Origin: Candidatus Uabimicrobium amorphum
Lineage (GTDB): Bacteria; Planctomycetota; Uabimicrobiia; Uabimicrobiales; Uabimicrobiaceae
Assembly: GCF_009002475.1 (NCBI RefSeq)
Contig: NZ_AP019860.1
Coordinates: forward strand, 9,173,547 to 9,237,546
DNA: 64,000 nt
Direction: 5' to 3'
A program made the translations under genes and the position numbers. Positions 18,150-29,600 of this stretch are shown in pieces. Position 1 is the first letter of the stretch, and every line of letters starts with the position of its first letter. The notes under the pieces are model-generated. The model saw only the letters and a list, made by a program, of their open reading frames with translations. It was not told where the DNA came from and made no database searches.

Positions 18150-19550
18150 CTACTTACAACATTGTTGTGTGTTATTAAAGCTAAAGGGTTTTGTTTCCAA
18201 ACCTAAGTCAAAGCGTATTCTTTGGGTGATGGAAAAACGACAAATATCGCAAAAATTACTGCCACTGTTCATAATGCAGCCAAAACCAGGTTTGTAACTT
18301 TTACCAAAAGGAGGTGTTTGTGCGTATCCTCCACGATATGCCCCATAGGGACCGCTTCCAGTCCAATAGCTTTTGGGAGTGGGGATGGGAACTCCCTTTG
18401 TGGTAAACTGTTTCCACTTGACGTTTTGTTTATTATTTAGAAAAGTAATGTTTGGCGACCATGGTTCGCGAATACCTGGAGCGAATGCCAATTCTGTTTT
18501 GCCACCACTATCGTACTCTTCATTGAGACCAAAATAATGTCCAAATTCGTGCATGAGTAAATAAGTAAAACTACTACTACGTGCAGGAATCGCTGTATGT
18601 TCTTTAAAGTTACCGACACCCCAGTAACTACTACTATCTACCAAAACGATGGGGTAGTCATAAGGAACAAGGCCGATGTTTTGACGAAAGCGCTTTTCTC
18701 GTGTGGGATATATTACGTGGTACCAACGACCAAAATCATCCCAGTACGGATAATACAAACCTAAAAAAGAATCTCTTTCTGGTATCGGAAATCCCAGTTT
18801 TTTTGCGGAACCCAGTTTTTGTTGTGACACGGCAAAAACGCCACGAAATTCAAGATGCTCAAACATTGGGAAGTTTTTGCTGCGTAAACGGTCCACTACT
18901 TTAGGCGCGTCTTGCCAGAAAGAGTTTTTACCAGAAGTATCATAACCCTCTGCATAAACGTTCACGATAAGTTTTGGTAACTTTGTCGCTTGTTGTAGTA
19001 CCCGCACTTCGATATCGTTAAACGTCATAGAGTTTTTTACCACAGGTATGGTTTGTGGATCTATTTTTTGTGTGAGAACGTGCTCCATGATACCGGTTTG
19101 TGGATTTTCAGCAATCATTTGAAATTCAACGACATCCTGAGGGATGGGGAAACGAAACGTCAAAGAGCGCGATAGTTTCCGGTATTGCTGCCCTGTGCCT
19201 AGTGAATTGTAGTATAAAATTGCGTTGTTATTGGTGTCGACGAGTTGACCACGGTAACTACCAAATGTATCCAAATTTTTCGTGCGTTTGCTTAGCGCTG
19301 CTGTGCCGGAATTTTCAATAACGGCATATGCAAAGCGAAATGTGTCTGTGGTGGAAAGCCATTCAACTTCGACACGAATCACTTGTTGTGCCTCGGAAAA
19401 CACTTGTTGTTCTGTCATCAGTGGTGCAAGGGCAAAGGTTGTATTGTCTTGTAGATCTTTGGGGTTTTTGTAAACCTTACCTTCTTTAGGATATGGATCG
19501 CAAATGATGGTAATCATTGCGATGAAAAGTATAATTGTGTGTTTCAACAT
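18150..19550 (-). CDS. Secreted zinc metalloprotease, M64-like
   Basis: I place the start at ATG 19550 rather than at the longer frame's 19637, because GGAGGTC stands right before it and the protein then begins with a signal sequence (LKHTIILFIAMITIIC). A Cys after it makes a non-canonical lipoprotein site possible. The mature protein has a beta-rich N-terminal half. The catalytic half holds LLMHEFGHYFGLNEEYD, an HExxHxxG-type zinc site with a following Glu, most like M64 (IgA-peptidase-type) enzymes, whose motif reads HE-GH--G-L-DEY. Several Cys residues near the C-terminus (CIMNSGSNFCDICRF) may form disulfides. The protein has 467 residues by this start. It probably shares a transcript with the ligase gene. 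Confidence 0.75.
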   Translation of the reverse strand: MLKHTIILFIAMITIICDPYPKEGKVYKNPKDLQDNTTFALAPLMTEQQVFSEAQQVIRVEVEWLSTTDTFRFAYAVIENSGTAALSKRTKNLDTFGSYRGQLVDTNNNAILYYNSLGTGQQYRKLSRSLTFRFPIPQDVVEFQMIAENPQTGIMEHVLTQKIDPQTIPVVKNSMTFNDIEVRVLQQATKLPKLIVNVYAEGYDTSGKNSFWQDAPKVVDRLRSKNFPMFEHLEFRGVFAVSQQKLGSAKKLGFPIPERDSFLGLYYPYWDDFGRWYHVIYPTREKRFRQNIGLVPYDYPIVLVDSSSYWGVGNFKEHTAIPARSSSFTYLLMHEFGHYFGLNEEYDSGGKTELAFAPGIREPWSPNITFLNNKQNVKWKQFTTKGVPIPTPKSYWTGSGPYGAYRGGYAQTPPFGKSYKPGFGCIMNSGSNFCDICRFSITQRIRFDLGLETKPFSFNNTQQCCK

Positions 19551-19736
19551 ACTGACCTCCAGAAATAAGTCTAGAAACTTTAAATGATATTTCTCTAGTA
19601 TGCCATGCCACCGACTGCACTCATCGACTCGAACCAAAGTTGCGTTTTTTCATTACGTAAGCTCCGGCGAAGCTGATTTTAGGGGTAGCAAATACTAGCA
19701 AATTTCTATACTTTAGAAACAGTAAATTGTAATATT

Positions 19737-22700
19737 TTACGCAGAATTAAGCAACTTTGTTTTTAGTTCATTGTAACATTGATGTAAATCTTGGCGAAGC
19801 TGTTGCCACTTGGTATATGTAGGGTCTAGGTAGGAAATGGCTTTGTTGATTATTTTGCGTAAAGGTTGTGGTGTCTCGTTGCTATGTAGAAGAATACGAC
19901 GATGATAGAACGAACTATCCATGTGTAACAACTCTTTTTTCGTGTATGGGTAACTACCACTAACCATGTTGTACATGGTAACTCCCAGAGAGTATATTTG
20001 TGCCGTGGTATTGTACTGTGGAGTGAGTATTTCATCGGGTAAACGATAGTTTATTTCTTTTGAGTTGTTTAAATTACAAGCTTTTTCTATCGAGACAAGT
20101 TGTGTGCTGTCTTCTTTTTTTGTGGCGAGTTGTTGCATCATTTCGGGAATATTTAGACGGAGGTTTTGTTTTTCGTCGATACCAAGCATATTCTCATGGA
20201 GAATGGGAAATAAGTCGTAAGCGTTTAATTCTTGTAAAATGTCTATGATTTCCAGGGCAAAGTACACCACGGTTAATGGCTGTTGTTTTTCGGTGATGCG
20301 ATGTAAATGACGATGAGGAATTGCAACGCCATTGTGGCCGTTGTCGTTAAAAAATTGTATCTGCGGATAGGCGTGTATACACTTTTTTTGTATAGACGAC
20401 AACTGGATTGTGTCATGGAAAGTAATAATAGAAGATACTTGGGCTGTTTTTGTATCAAGACCGGTATACATTTTGTAGTATTTTCCCGAGTTTACTTGTT
20501 TGTGTATACAAAAATGTTTTATAAATAGTTTCGGGTAATGCTTTTGTATGTCAGCGATCACTTGCTGCTCATTTTGATGGCGGTCCTGCGGTTTTTTGGC
20601 GATCATTTTATAGATGATGTCGCATATGGGTTGTGCTTTTAAACTATGGTTGTAGATCGTCATATCTCCAGGTTGTTTGTCAATAATTAGCAAAATTAGC
20701 TGCAAGAGCTGTGTATGGTGAAACGGAAGTCTTTTCGTAAGTAAAAAGAAAAAGATAATTCCCTGACTATATATTAGATTTGGCTGTGTGTTGGGGGTGC
20801 TTTTGTCCATTAAAACTTGTGGAGAGCAGAAATGGTATTTATTGTCCTGCACTTTCCCTTGGTGCGATATATTTTTTTGTACAGACTCTCTGGCTTTTTG
20901 TGTTTCTAGACCCACCAAATTAAGCGTGTAGTGGTAGGCGTTAATGTTGTTTAAAGTTATGTAGTTGTTGTCAATAGTCGCGCGCTTTACTAAAGATAGA
21001 ACTTGTACAATCCAATAGATTGTTTCACCTAAAGACAGTTGGTTGTTTTGTATGTAGTGTTGTAGAGGGACTCCTTTGTAAAAATTTGTGACTACATATA
21101 TTTGTTGTTGGTGTTGTCCTAGAGTATACACTGTCGTTGCTTCTTGGCCGCGTTGCTTTTTTATTTCTTGTTGCAACGAGGTGATAAAATCTTTGTGAAA
21201 CGAGAGCGAGGCTTCAAAAATTTCTATACGACAAAAATTGCGATTGTCGTAAGCCACAAAAACTTTGGACAATGAGTCGTTGTTTGGACAGGGAAGGAGC
21301 AGTGAGTAGTGTGCGAAAGTTTCTTTGATGGCAAAGCGTCTTTTTTCGCGAACAAAATGTAGTTTATTTTCACTAATGATAGCTGTGTTTTCAGGTATTG
21401 TGTTTTCTATTTTTGTCAAAGGCTTCAGGTGGCCGCTTTGCCATAGATAAGTTTGCTGTTGGTATTTTTCGATATCTGGGTAGGGAATACATTCTGTTGT
21501 TGTCAATTCAATTACGTGCTCTTTTGTCTTCACGATAAAAGGATTGAGAGGCTGTTTGTTATCGAAAACGTTTAGTTTGGACCAATCGTATTCAATTTCA
21601 TGTTGATGTTGCGCTGGAATGTCAATATGTGGATTTTGTGAAACATCAATGTGTACTTTGTGTTGTAGATTGGCAAAAGATTTTGGAAATTCGTGCAAAT
21701 CGTTGTTGCGAAGTTCTATTTTCTTTAATTGTTGCGCATTTTCTAGAGAGGGAATGTTTTGCAATTGATTGTGGTTTAAATACAATTTTTCCAGAGAAGG
21801 AATGTGAAAAATTTCTTGTGGTAATTGCTGTAGTTTATTGTGTGATAATTCGATTTGCCGGAGTTTTTGACTAGTTTCTACGTCGATGACTACATGTGCT
21901 AAATTGTTATGGGAAAAGTTTATCGTATGCAACTGGGGAAAACACAACGTCACTTGGCTAAGGTTGTTATGGCTAACGTCAAGGTTCATCAGGTTTTGCA
22001 AATTGTTTCCAGATATATCGCTTATTTCGTTTTGCGAAATGTTTAGATGGCACAGTTTAGGTAAATGCTGAAGTTCTTGAGGTATTTCGCTAAACTGATT
22101 ATTGCCAAGGTTGAGTTCTTCGAGTTGGTGTAATTGAGCAAACGAATGGGGAAGAGATTGTAAATGATTGTTTTGGAGATATAGTTTTTGTAAAAGCTTC
22201 AATTGCCCTATGTTTTCAGGAAGTTCATTAATTTTGTTATTGGATAAGTCGAGAATTGTTAAACTGCGCAAGTGAATGATTTGTTCGGGCACTTTGTTGA
22301 TAAAGTTATTGTGTAAACGTAGTTCTATGAGAGCCGTAAACGATATTTCCGCAGGGATGTCCTTTAGACGATTGCTACTGACATCCAAAGTTGTCAGTGA
22401 GGATAGCTTGCGTATTTCATCGGGGATTTTGCGTATGCGATTACTCGCCACATAACACTTTTCTAATCGAGAAAGTTTGTCTATGCCGGTCATAAATGTG
22501 ATGCGCGTGTTGTTCATTTCCAAGTTACGTAGGTTCTCAAAAGCGAAAATTCCCGGAGGAATTTGCCCTATAGGGTTGTTGGAAGCTTTGAATTCCTCCA
22601 CATCTTTTTCGACAACTCCCTCCAATAGTTCTTGATGTACGTATTTTAGATTTTGCCCACTGATATCGATGGTTTTTTTACTTTGTTTTTTTACGATAGG

Positions 22701-23333
22701 TTGCAGATTACCTTTGCTGGGTGGTGATAAATTCTCGATGACATGAGGAGGCAAAAGGTTATGATCATTACCCAGAGTTTCGCTTGACGCTGTTGCCGGA
22801 AAAGGGCGGTTTGCCATACTGATATTCAATGAGAGAATTTTTTTCCTTGCTCTCGTGGAGATACCGTGGAGAAAAGTATACGATGCTTCGCGCTTCACAA
22901 TATAAATTTCCGTTCGTGCAAACATATAGTGGATTAACCATGCCGCGAGGATTCCGGGAAATATACGTTCGTAGTAGGCGACAAGTACGGCAAAACTAGT
23001 TGCGGCACACAAATTCCATAACATGGAAGTGCGTATCGCGCGTCGAGAGATGTAGTAGTGAATCGTTTGTGGATAGCGATTTCGCGTGCAAAGTTTGTAG
23101 AACACATAAAGGGATACATAGAAGAGAAGCGCATAGGGCACAAGGAATAGCGACACCGTAGATACCGAGATCAGGATAACATGCAAAGGGGAAAAGAAAC
23201 GCTGGACGATGTTTGAATGGACACTTTCTCCTTGAACTTCTTCTCCTGTTATTATGCACACTGGTGGAAGAGTAAGATCCCCCTTGATTCCCAAGTAATT
23301 GTCTTTTGTAATATACTTTTGAGCCATTTGCAA
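19737..23333 (-). CDS. Membrane-anchored LRR protein with two tandem pseudokinase domains
   Basis: The 1198-residue protein starts with a short domain containing LPPVCIITGEEV, then membrane segments at about residues 48-80 and 100-135. About sixteen leucine-rich repeats (LxxLxLxxNxLxxLP) fill residues 210-570. Two kinase-like domains follow, about 665-930 and 935-1190. Both keep late landmarks (SPQVLMD with SQGIIFFFLLTKRLPF; LPDEILTP with IYSLGVTMYNMVSGSYPY) but neither has an HRD Asp, a DFG Asp or a convincing beta-3 Lys. I infer two pseudokinases. The start is TTG at 23333 (5 bases from GAGGAG) or ATG at 23327. Likely a cytoplasmic protein-interaction platform attached to the membrane. Confidence 0.82.
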   Translation of the reverse strand: MQMAQKYITKDNYLGIKGDLTLPPVCIITGEEVQGESVHSNIVQRFFSPLHVILISVSTVSLFLVPYALLFYVSLYVFYKLCTRNRYPQTIHYYISRRAIRTSMLWNLCAATSFAVLVAYYERIFPGILAAWLIHYMFARTEIYIVKREASYTFLHGISTRARKKILSLNISMANRPFPATASSETLGNDHNLLPPHVIENLSPPSKGNLQPIVKKQSKKTIDISGQNLKYVHQELLEGVVEKDVEEFKASNNPIGQIPPGIFAFENLRNLEMNNTRITFMTGIDKLSRLEKCYVASNRIRKIPDEIRKLSSLTTLDVSSNRLKDIPAEISFTALIELRLHNNFINKVPEQIIHLRSLTILDLSNNKINELPENIGQLKLLQKLYLQNNHLQSLPHSFAQLHQLEELNLGNNQFSEIPQELQHLPKLCHLNISQNEISDISGNNLQNLMNLDVSHNNLSQVTLCFPQLHTINFSHNNLAHVVIDVETSQKLRQIELSHNKLQQLPQEIFHIPSLEKLYLNHNQLQNIPSLENAQQLKKIELRNNDLHEFPKSFANLQHKVHIDVSQNPHIDIPAQHQHEIEYDWSKLNVFDNKQPLNPFIVKTKEHVIELTTTECIPYPDIEKYQQQTYLWQSGHLKPLTKIENTIPENTAIISENKLHFVREKRRFAIKETFAHYSLLLPCPNNDSLSKVFVAYDNRNFCRIEIFEASLSFHKDFITSLQQEIKKQRGQEATTVYTLGQHQQQIYVVTNFYKGVPLQHYIQNNQLSLGETIYWIVQVLSLVKRATIDNNYITLNNINAYHYTLNLVGLETQKARESVQKNISHQGKVQDNKYHFCSPQVLMDKSTPNTQPNLIYSQGIIFFFLLTKRLPFHHTQLLQLILLIIDKQPGDMTIYNHSLKAQPICDIIYKMIAKKPQDRHQNEQQVIADIQKHYPKLFIKHFCIHKQVNSGKYYKMYTGLDTKTAQVSSIITFHDTIQLSSIQKKCIHAYPQIQFFNDNGHNGVAIPHRHLHRITEKQQPLTVVYFALEIIDILQELNAYDLFPILHENMLGIDEKQNLRLNIPEMMQQLATKKEDSTQLVSIEKACNLNNSKEINYRLPDEILTPQYNTTAQIYSLGVTMYNMVSGSYPYTKKELLHMDSSFYHRRILLHSNETPQPLRKIINKAISYLDPTYTKWQQLRQDLHQCYNELKTKLLNSA

Positions 23334-23662
23334 ATAATCTCCTCAGTAAAAATTGCGGTACGCTGTTTTGCGCACGTTTATGATATTCGAGCAGAAAGTT
23401 TTTGGCAAGAATTTTATTTCTCGTTTCGTATACGGTCAGGGGAATAAACATATAGGGGGTGTTACATCAAGATAGTGTAGTTTTTTAAACGAGTTAATAT
23501 AAGGGTTTTGGGCAATTTTGTTTGACGACGAATTAAAAAAAATATACACTCGTAATGGTACAAAGGCTTGCGGAAGACGGTCACTATTATTGAGGGTGCT
23601 GTTGTGGTCAGGTTCGGTGACGATTGTTATGACAGAATGTAGATATACCTGGGAGAGCATTT
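23334..23662. other. Divergent intergenic region
   Basis: This 329-bp region separates the LRR-pseudokinase gene (minus) from the giant TPR gene (plus). It holds ribosome sites for both and one candidate plus-strand promoter at 23522-23548. I see no gene, repeat or RNA in the rest. Confidence 0.6.
23522..23548 (+). promoter_or_regulatory. Candidate sigma-70 promoter of giant TPR gene
   Basis: TTGACG at 23522-23527 and TATACA at 23543-23548 are separated by 15 bases, slightly short of the ideal, over an A-tract spacer. The start codon is 115 bases downstream. The match is moderate. Confidence 0.35.
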
Positions 23663-26600
23663 ATGATAAGAGGTGAAGAATTAGAAAAGGCTTGGGCTGA
23701 GTTTCAAGATTCTCCACAAAATGAAGAACAATTTGCAGTTCTAAAGGAATCTTTTCTTGGCGTGGGAGATTGGAAAAAACTTGTAGAACTTTACTCTCTA
23801 CATGTTGGTTTTGTTGAAAAGCGAGATCCCGAATTGGGTGCGAAGCTTTACGGCGAAAGAGCGAGCATTGAAGAAAAGTATCTATCACGTAGCGAGAATG
23901 CTTTTGCTTCTTATCAAAAATCATATGCTTTACAAAAACAAAACAATCCGTATATGTCCAGTTTCATACTGTTATGCAAAAGTATGAAAAACTGGGAAGT
24001 ATTATGTAATATTTGGGAAGAGCAACTGCAAAATAGTAAATCAGACAACGAAAAGATAAGTCTACTTCAACAACTTGCGACATGTCACCTACAAGAGATA
24101 AAGAATCGTGAAAAAGCAAAAGAAATATTTCGACGTATTGTCGATGAGTTTCCCCACAACGAGGAAGCATTTGAAAAGTTGGAACTCCTGTATTTGGAAG
24201 ATGACGATTACGAAAAGTTAATCGCGATGTATCGCCAGCAAATTCAAAGCAGTTCGGAAAATGACATAAAACTCAAGCGTTTGCAGCAAGTGGCTAGTAT
24301 GTGCGAACAATTGCAGAAAACGGACGAAGCCATAAAGTTCTATATGGAAATACTCAGCTTGCAGCCGCAGCAAGAGTACGCATTAAACGCTTTAGAAAGT
24401 ATATATACCGAAAAACAAGATTGGCAAGCAGTACTGGGAATTATGCGTAAGAAATCGCAGAGTTTATCTGAGCCACAACTATATGATTATTTGATCTCCA
24501 TGGCGGATATTGCCGAAAACAAGCTAGGAGACAACGAGTTATGCGTTTCGTTTTTGGAAGGGGCGGTCGCCAAAGAAGATTTTGCTATTTTGACACGCTT
24601 AGAAAAACACTACAGCACATTACAAAATTGGCAAAAACTTGCGGGAGTTTATCAAAAACAAATTGAATTGGCGAGCGAGAGAAAGAAGAAACGCGAAGTT
24701 TATTTTGCGTTGGCAAAATTACACGAAGAGCATAACAGCAAGAGCGATGCCATTGCCTGTTTGTATAAAGCTTTGGAAGACTTTCCCAAAGATAAGGAAA
24801 TACTTGAGCGCCTTAAGAGTATGCAGTCAGACGACGAAGATGGTCTTCTGGACATTTATCGTTTAGAGGTGAACTGGTTACAAGATCCGGCAAAGAAAGT
24901 GGATTTGTGGGGAAAAATGGGACAAATTCTACAAGGGAAAGAACGGTGGAATGAGGCAATTGCCGTTTACGAAGATATTCTCAAACTAGATGACGAAAAC
25001 CTTCATGCATACGAAGAGCTTCAAAAAATTTGTGCCGAGGAAGATCAAAAAGAAAAGCTGTTACAGATTCTGGTGAAGAAAAGTAAGTTAGTACGCGGGG
25101 AAGAGCGCGTTGAAGTTTTCAATGAGATTGCGGAACTTTGTACGTTGTTGCGCAAGGAAGATGAAGCAATCGTATACTATCAAAAAATTAAGCAATTGCA
25201 ACCCAACAACCGCAAAGTATTGTATTTGTTGGCGGACTACTATCGCGAAAAACAGGAGCATAAACAGCTCGTTGCCATTTTACAGCAAATCGTCAATGTG
25301 GATAAATCCATGTACGAGCATGGTTATATGGAAATGGCGGAAATTTACGAAAATCATTTAAATAACATTGATATTGCTTGCAAGAGCTATGAGAAAATTA
25401 TACAGGCGGTACCTGACAATCTCGAAGCATATCGGCGCTTACGTTCACTGTACAAAAGAAATAATAAAAAAGCGGAGTATTTGCAAATAACATCAAAGTT
25501 AGCTTCTATTACACCAAAGTTTAAAGAAAAACTCGATCTGTTGTTTTCACTGTGTGACTTTTATAAGGAGCGTGATTTAGTTTCTAAGCTAGAAGAACAG
25601 CTGAAAAATGTTCTTGAAGTAGACAGTCACAATTCCAGAGCAGTTGAGTCTCTAAAAGCGCTGTATGAGAAAAAACAAGATTGGAAAAAATTGATCGCTG
25701 TTTTGCAAAAACAATCGCAAATGTGTAGCGAAATCGAAGATGTGATTGATATCTATTACAAAATAGCCACATTTTACCAAGAAAAATTGCGTGATGCAGA
25801 TCAAGCAGTGCTCTATTTTGAAAAGATCAAGGCTTTAAAACCCGATTATGTAGATGTCCTGCGCAAACTGGAAGTATTATATACACAACTAGAGGCCTTT
25901 GAGAAACTCGTAAAAATATTACAGCAAAATTCATATTTGTCTGTAGAAGTTTCTCAGCGTGTCAATTATATTTTTATGGCAGGTATGATCCTAGAAGAGA
26001 AATTAAAAGAGCCTCAGCGCGCTATGTGGGCATATGAAAATGTTATTCTAAACGATCCCTACCATATCAATGCACTTGTTAGGTTAAAAAAATTATATAA
26101 AGGTGCAGGAGACGTTGACAAGTTAGAGGCCATATACGAGAAATTGAGCGTTGTCACCACTGACAATAACAAATTGATTGAGCTGTATCTCGACGCAGCG
26201 CAAATATGTGACAATAAAGCGCTGTATTACCAAAAAATTGTGGAATTAGACGCCAAAAATAAAGAAGCTTTGGAGCAACTGGCGTCTTTTTATCAAAGCG
26301 ATGAAAATTGGGAAAAATTAATTGATATCCGTAAAAAACAACTCGAAATATGTAGTGAAAAACCAAAAATTATCGAATACCACACCCATTTAGCGCATAT
26401 CTACAAAGAACATGTCGATTCACCATCGCAGGCAGCGGTACACTACGAACGAATTTTACACTCGGACAATAAAAATAAACAAGCCATTGAAAATCTTTTA
26501 CAGATACACAGCGAAAACTGGGAGAAACTCTTGGGCATTTTGCAATTAAAAATGCGCATTTGTCCGGAAGAACGTCGTGAAATATTGTTGAAAATAGCCA

Positions 26601-29600
26601 ATATATATCATCGCAAAACAATGCAATTAAACGAAGCGATTAAAGTATACAATGACGTTCTTGCTATCGACGAAAATGATCGACGTATCTTAGAGATTTT
26701 ACGCAATCTGTATGGCGATATCGAGGAGTACCCCAAGGCTTTACAAATAGTTAATCGTGAGTTGAAGCTTGACATTTCTCACGAGTTAAAAGTTGAGTTG
26801 TTGCTGAAAAAAGCAAATTTAGCGCAACATCATATTAATCAACCCACCATGGCCGCGAGTACCTTAGAAGAGTTACTGCAAGTCGACCCTATGCACGAGG
26901 AGGCTTTTTATCGGCTGGAGTCGTTATATCATAAAAGAGAAGAGTACGATAAATTACTCAAGGTGTTACACAATAGATGCGAAGTGGATGAGAAAAGGCG
27001 ACTGTCTTTAAAGTTAAATCAAGCGTATATCTGCGAAAAAACCGAAAAGTGGGATGAAGCTATTACCACATATAAGGAGATTCTGCAACTAAACGATAAG
27101 CACGAAGAAGCAAAAAAAGCTTTAGTTTCTATACTACGTACACAAAAGAAATGGGAACTTCTTATTGAGTTTTTTGAAGAGGAGCTTCAAAAAAATACCG
27201 ACTATAAAGCGATGACCGATCTTTATAACAATTTGGGAAATATTTGGTCGGAGCAACTAAATAAATGTGATGAAGCCTTGGAGATGTACCAACAAGTTTT
27301 AGAGTTGGATTCTTCGAATTTACTGGCAATTCGTGGCTTACAGGCAATTTATGCGCGTCAAAAAAATACCGAAGCACTTTTGAAAATGTATATCCAAGAG
27401 TTGGAAGTGGAAAGTATAGAGCGCGAACGGCGCATTTGGTTGTATTTGATGTGCGGTGATACATATGAATTTGTTCTACATGACTGGGATCAAGCACACG
27501 AAAGTTACATCAAGGTTCTTTACAATGAACTCGATCCAAATAACTTGATAGCACTTCGCGGTTTACAAAGAGTTTATCGCGCGCAAAAGAAATACAGTGA
27601 GTTACAAGTCATGCTTCTCCGCGAGTTCCAGTTACAGACGGAGGACGCACGCGCTTTGCAACTACACCTCGAAATCGCGAAATTAAAAGAACGCTATCTC
27701 AAGGACCCCGAGGGAAGTATTGAGTACTACCGTGTTGTCCACGAAGCATGGCCCAATGATATTTTTATTATCAATAGCCTTGAAACACTTCTACATGGAC
27801 AGAAAATGTGGAACGAGTATGTTGCTATTCTCGAAAAGAAAATTGAGTTAACAAAGCGCTATAAAAATGTATTGGAAGTACATGAAAGCGCGATGAAAAC
27901 ATATGGCAACTATTTGCGCGAGTGGCAAAAAGCCGTAGATCACGGTTTGGCAATACTTGAAATAGACGAAGGCTATTTACCGACCATACAATACCTACAA
28001 AAAATGTATAAAAAAATGGAAGAGGAAGAATCCTTTGCCGCAATGTGTGTGAAAGAAGCGAACCTTATTTACGAGATTGGAGATCGTAAACGAATTTGTG
28101 GATTGTATCTCGAAGCGGGTAAAATATACGCGTTACTCGATAAGAAAGAAGACGCGATTTTCTGTTTTGAAAGAATTTTAAATGTGAATCCTTCGCATTC
28201 TAAGGCGCTGATGAATTTGATTCAAATATATTCGGCGACGGGAAATTGGGAGCGTTTGATAAACGTATATGAATGGACGGCCCAGGTCTCTGAGCATGAA
28301 GAGGAAGTGGTGAATCTTCATTTAAAAATTGCCTATACTTGGGAAGATAAGTTGCAGGATAACTTAAAAGCTCTACCTCATTACCAGTATGCCTACAGCA
28401 AGAATTCTCAAAATTTAGCGGTAGTAAAAGGGTTACGGACACTATATGAGAAAATGAAGCGTTGGCCAGAAGCGGCAGCGATGCTATTAGAAGAAAGTGA
28501 ACTCGAAGCAGAAGAGAAGAAAGCGAAGATATTTTTCCGCCTAGGAGAAATATGGGAGAAAAAGCTAAATTCACCCATCCAGGCACGAGATAACTACTTG
28601 AAAGTGATTGGGTATGGTTTCCACCGTAAGACAAGTGAAACATTGGTGGAGATTCAAGAAAAGTTAAATGATTACGAGGGCATGACGAAGATTTTAGAGG
28701 AAGACGCTCGGAAATGTGAACCGCAAGAGCGCTTAAATAAATATTTGCAGCTGGGGAAAATATATTGGTATAAGTTGCATAAAGCCGATGAAGCCATTCG
28801 CACGTATTCCAAAGTGCTGAAGGTTGATTCTCAGCACCCTGAAACGCTAAAAGTGATGGCGGAAATCTCAAAATATCGCAAAGATTGGAAAATGTATATT
28901 GGGATACTCAATCGCCAAACGCGCAATACCCAAGACCCGGAGGAATTGTACAATTTATGCGTGCAGTTGGGAGAAGTTTTTCATGAGCATCTCGGCGAAG
29001 GAAATCGTGCAATTGACTTTTACGAACAGGCCCTTGTATACAAAGAAGATTTACAAACTATCCGTAAATTGCAGTATGTTTACGAAGAGTGGGGATGTTA
29101 CAAAAAATTGGTGGACTCCATCCTTTCTATTATCGATAGAGCTAACGGCCATGAAAAAATTGCTTTATACCATAAATTAGGGCACATATACGGCGAACGT
29201 ATTTTTGACGATAATTCCGCAATAGGAGCTTATGAGAATATTCTCGATATTGAAGATGATATTGATGCTTGCTACGCACTAGCAAAGATCTATAAGCGCC
29301 AGTATATATGGGACAAACTCATTGGAATTTACGACAAGCTGATCGCCGATGCCAAACTACGTATGGATACAGAAGAACAGTTAAAAGTGCAACTGGATGC
29401 CGCTCAGACATATTATTATTACTTGGAAGACTACGATAAAGCATACAATTTGTTTAAAAGTTGTTTGGAACTTTCACCGAGCAATGATAAAGCATTTGAT
29501 CTTTTGGAAGAAATTTTAGAAAAACGGCAACAATACAAAGAACTTGCAAATCTATTGACAAATAAGATGAACATCACCGAAGACGAGCAACAAAAAATAA

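Noticed and set aside
19551..19637. 29-codon extension of the M64-like protease
   Set aside because: It would place charged residues before the signal sequence; GGAGGTC directly precedes ATG 19550.
28200..28871. 223-residue minus-strand open frame
   Set aside because: Antisense to the giant TPR gene; its composition (Pro/Leu/Ser-rich) is the expected shadow of TPR codons.
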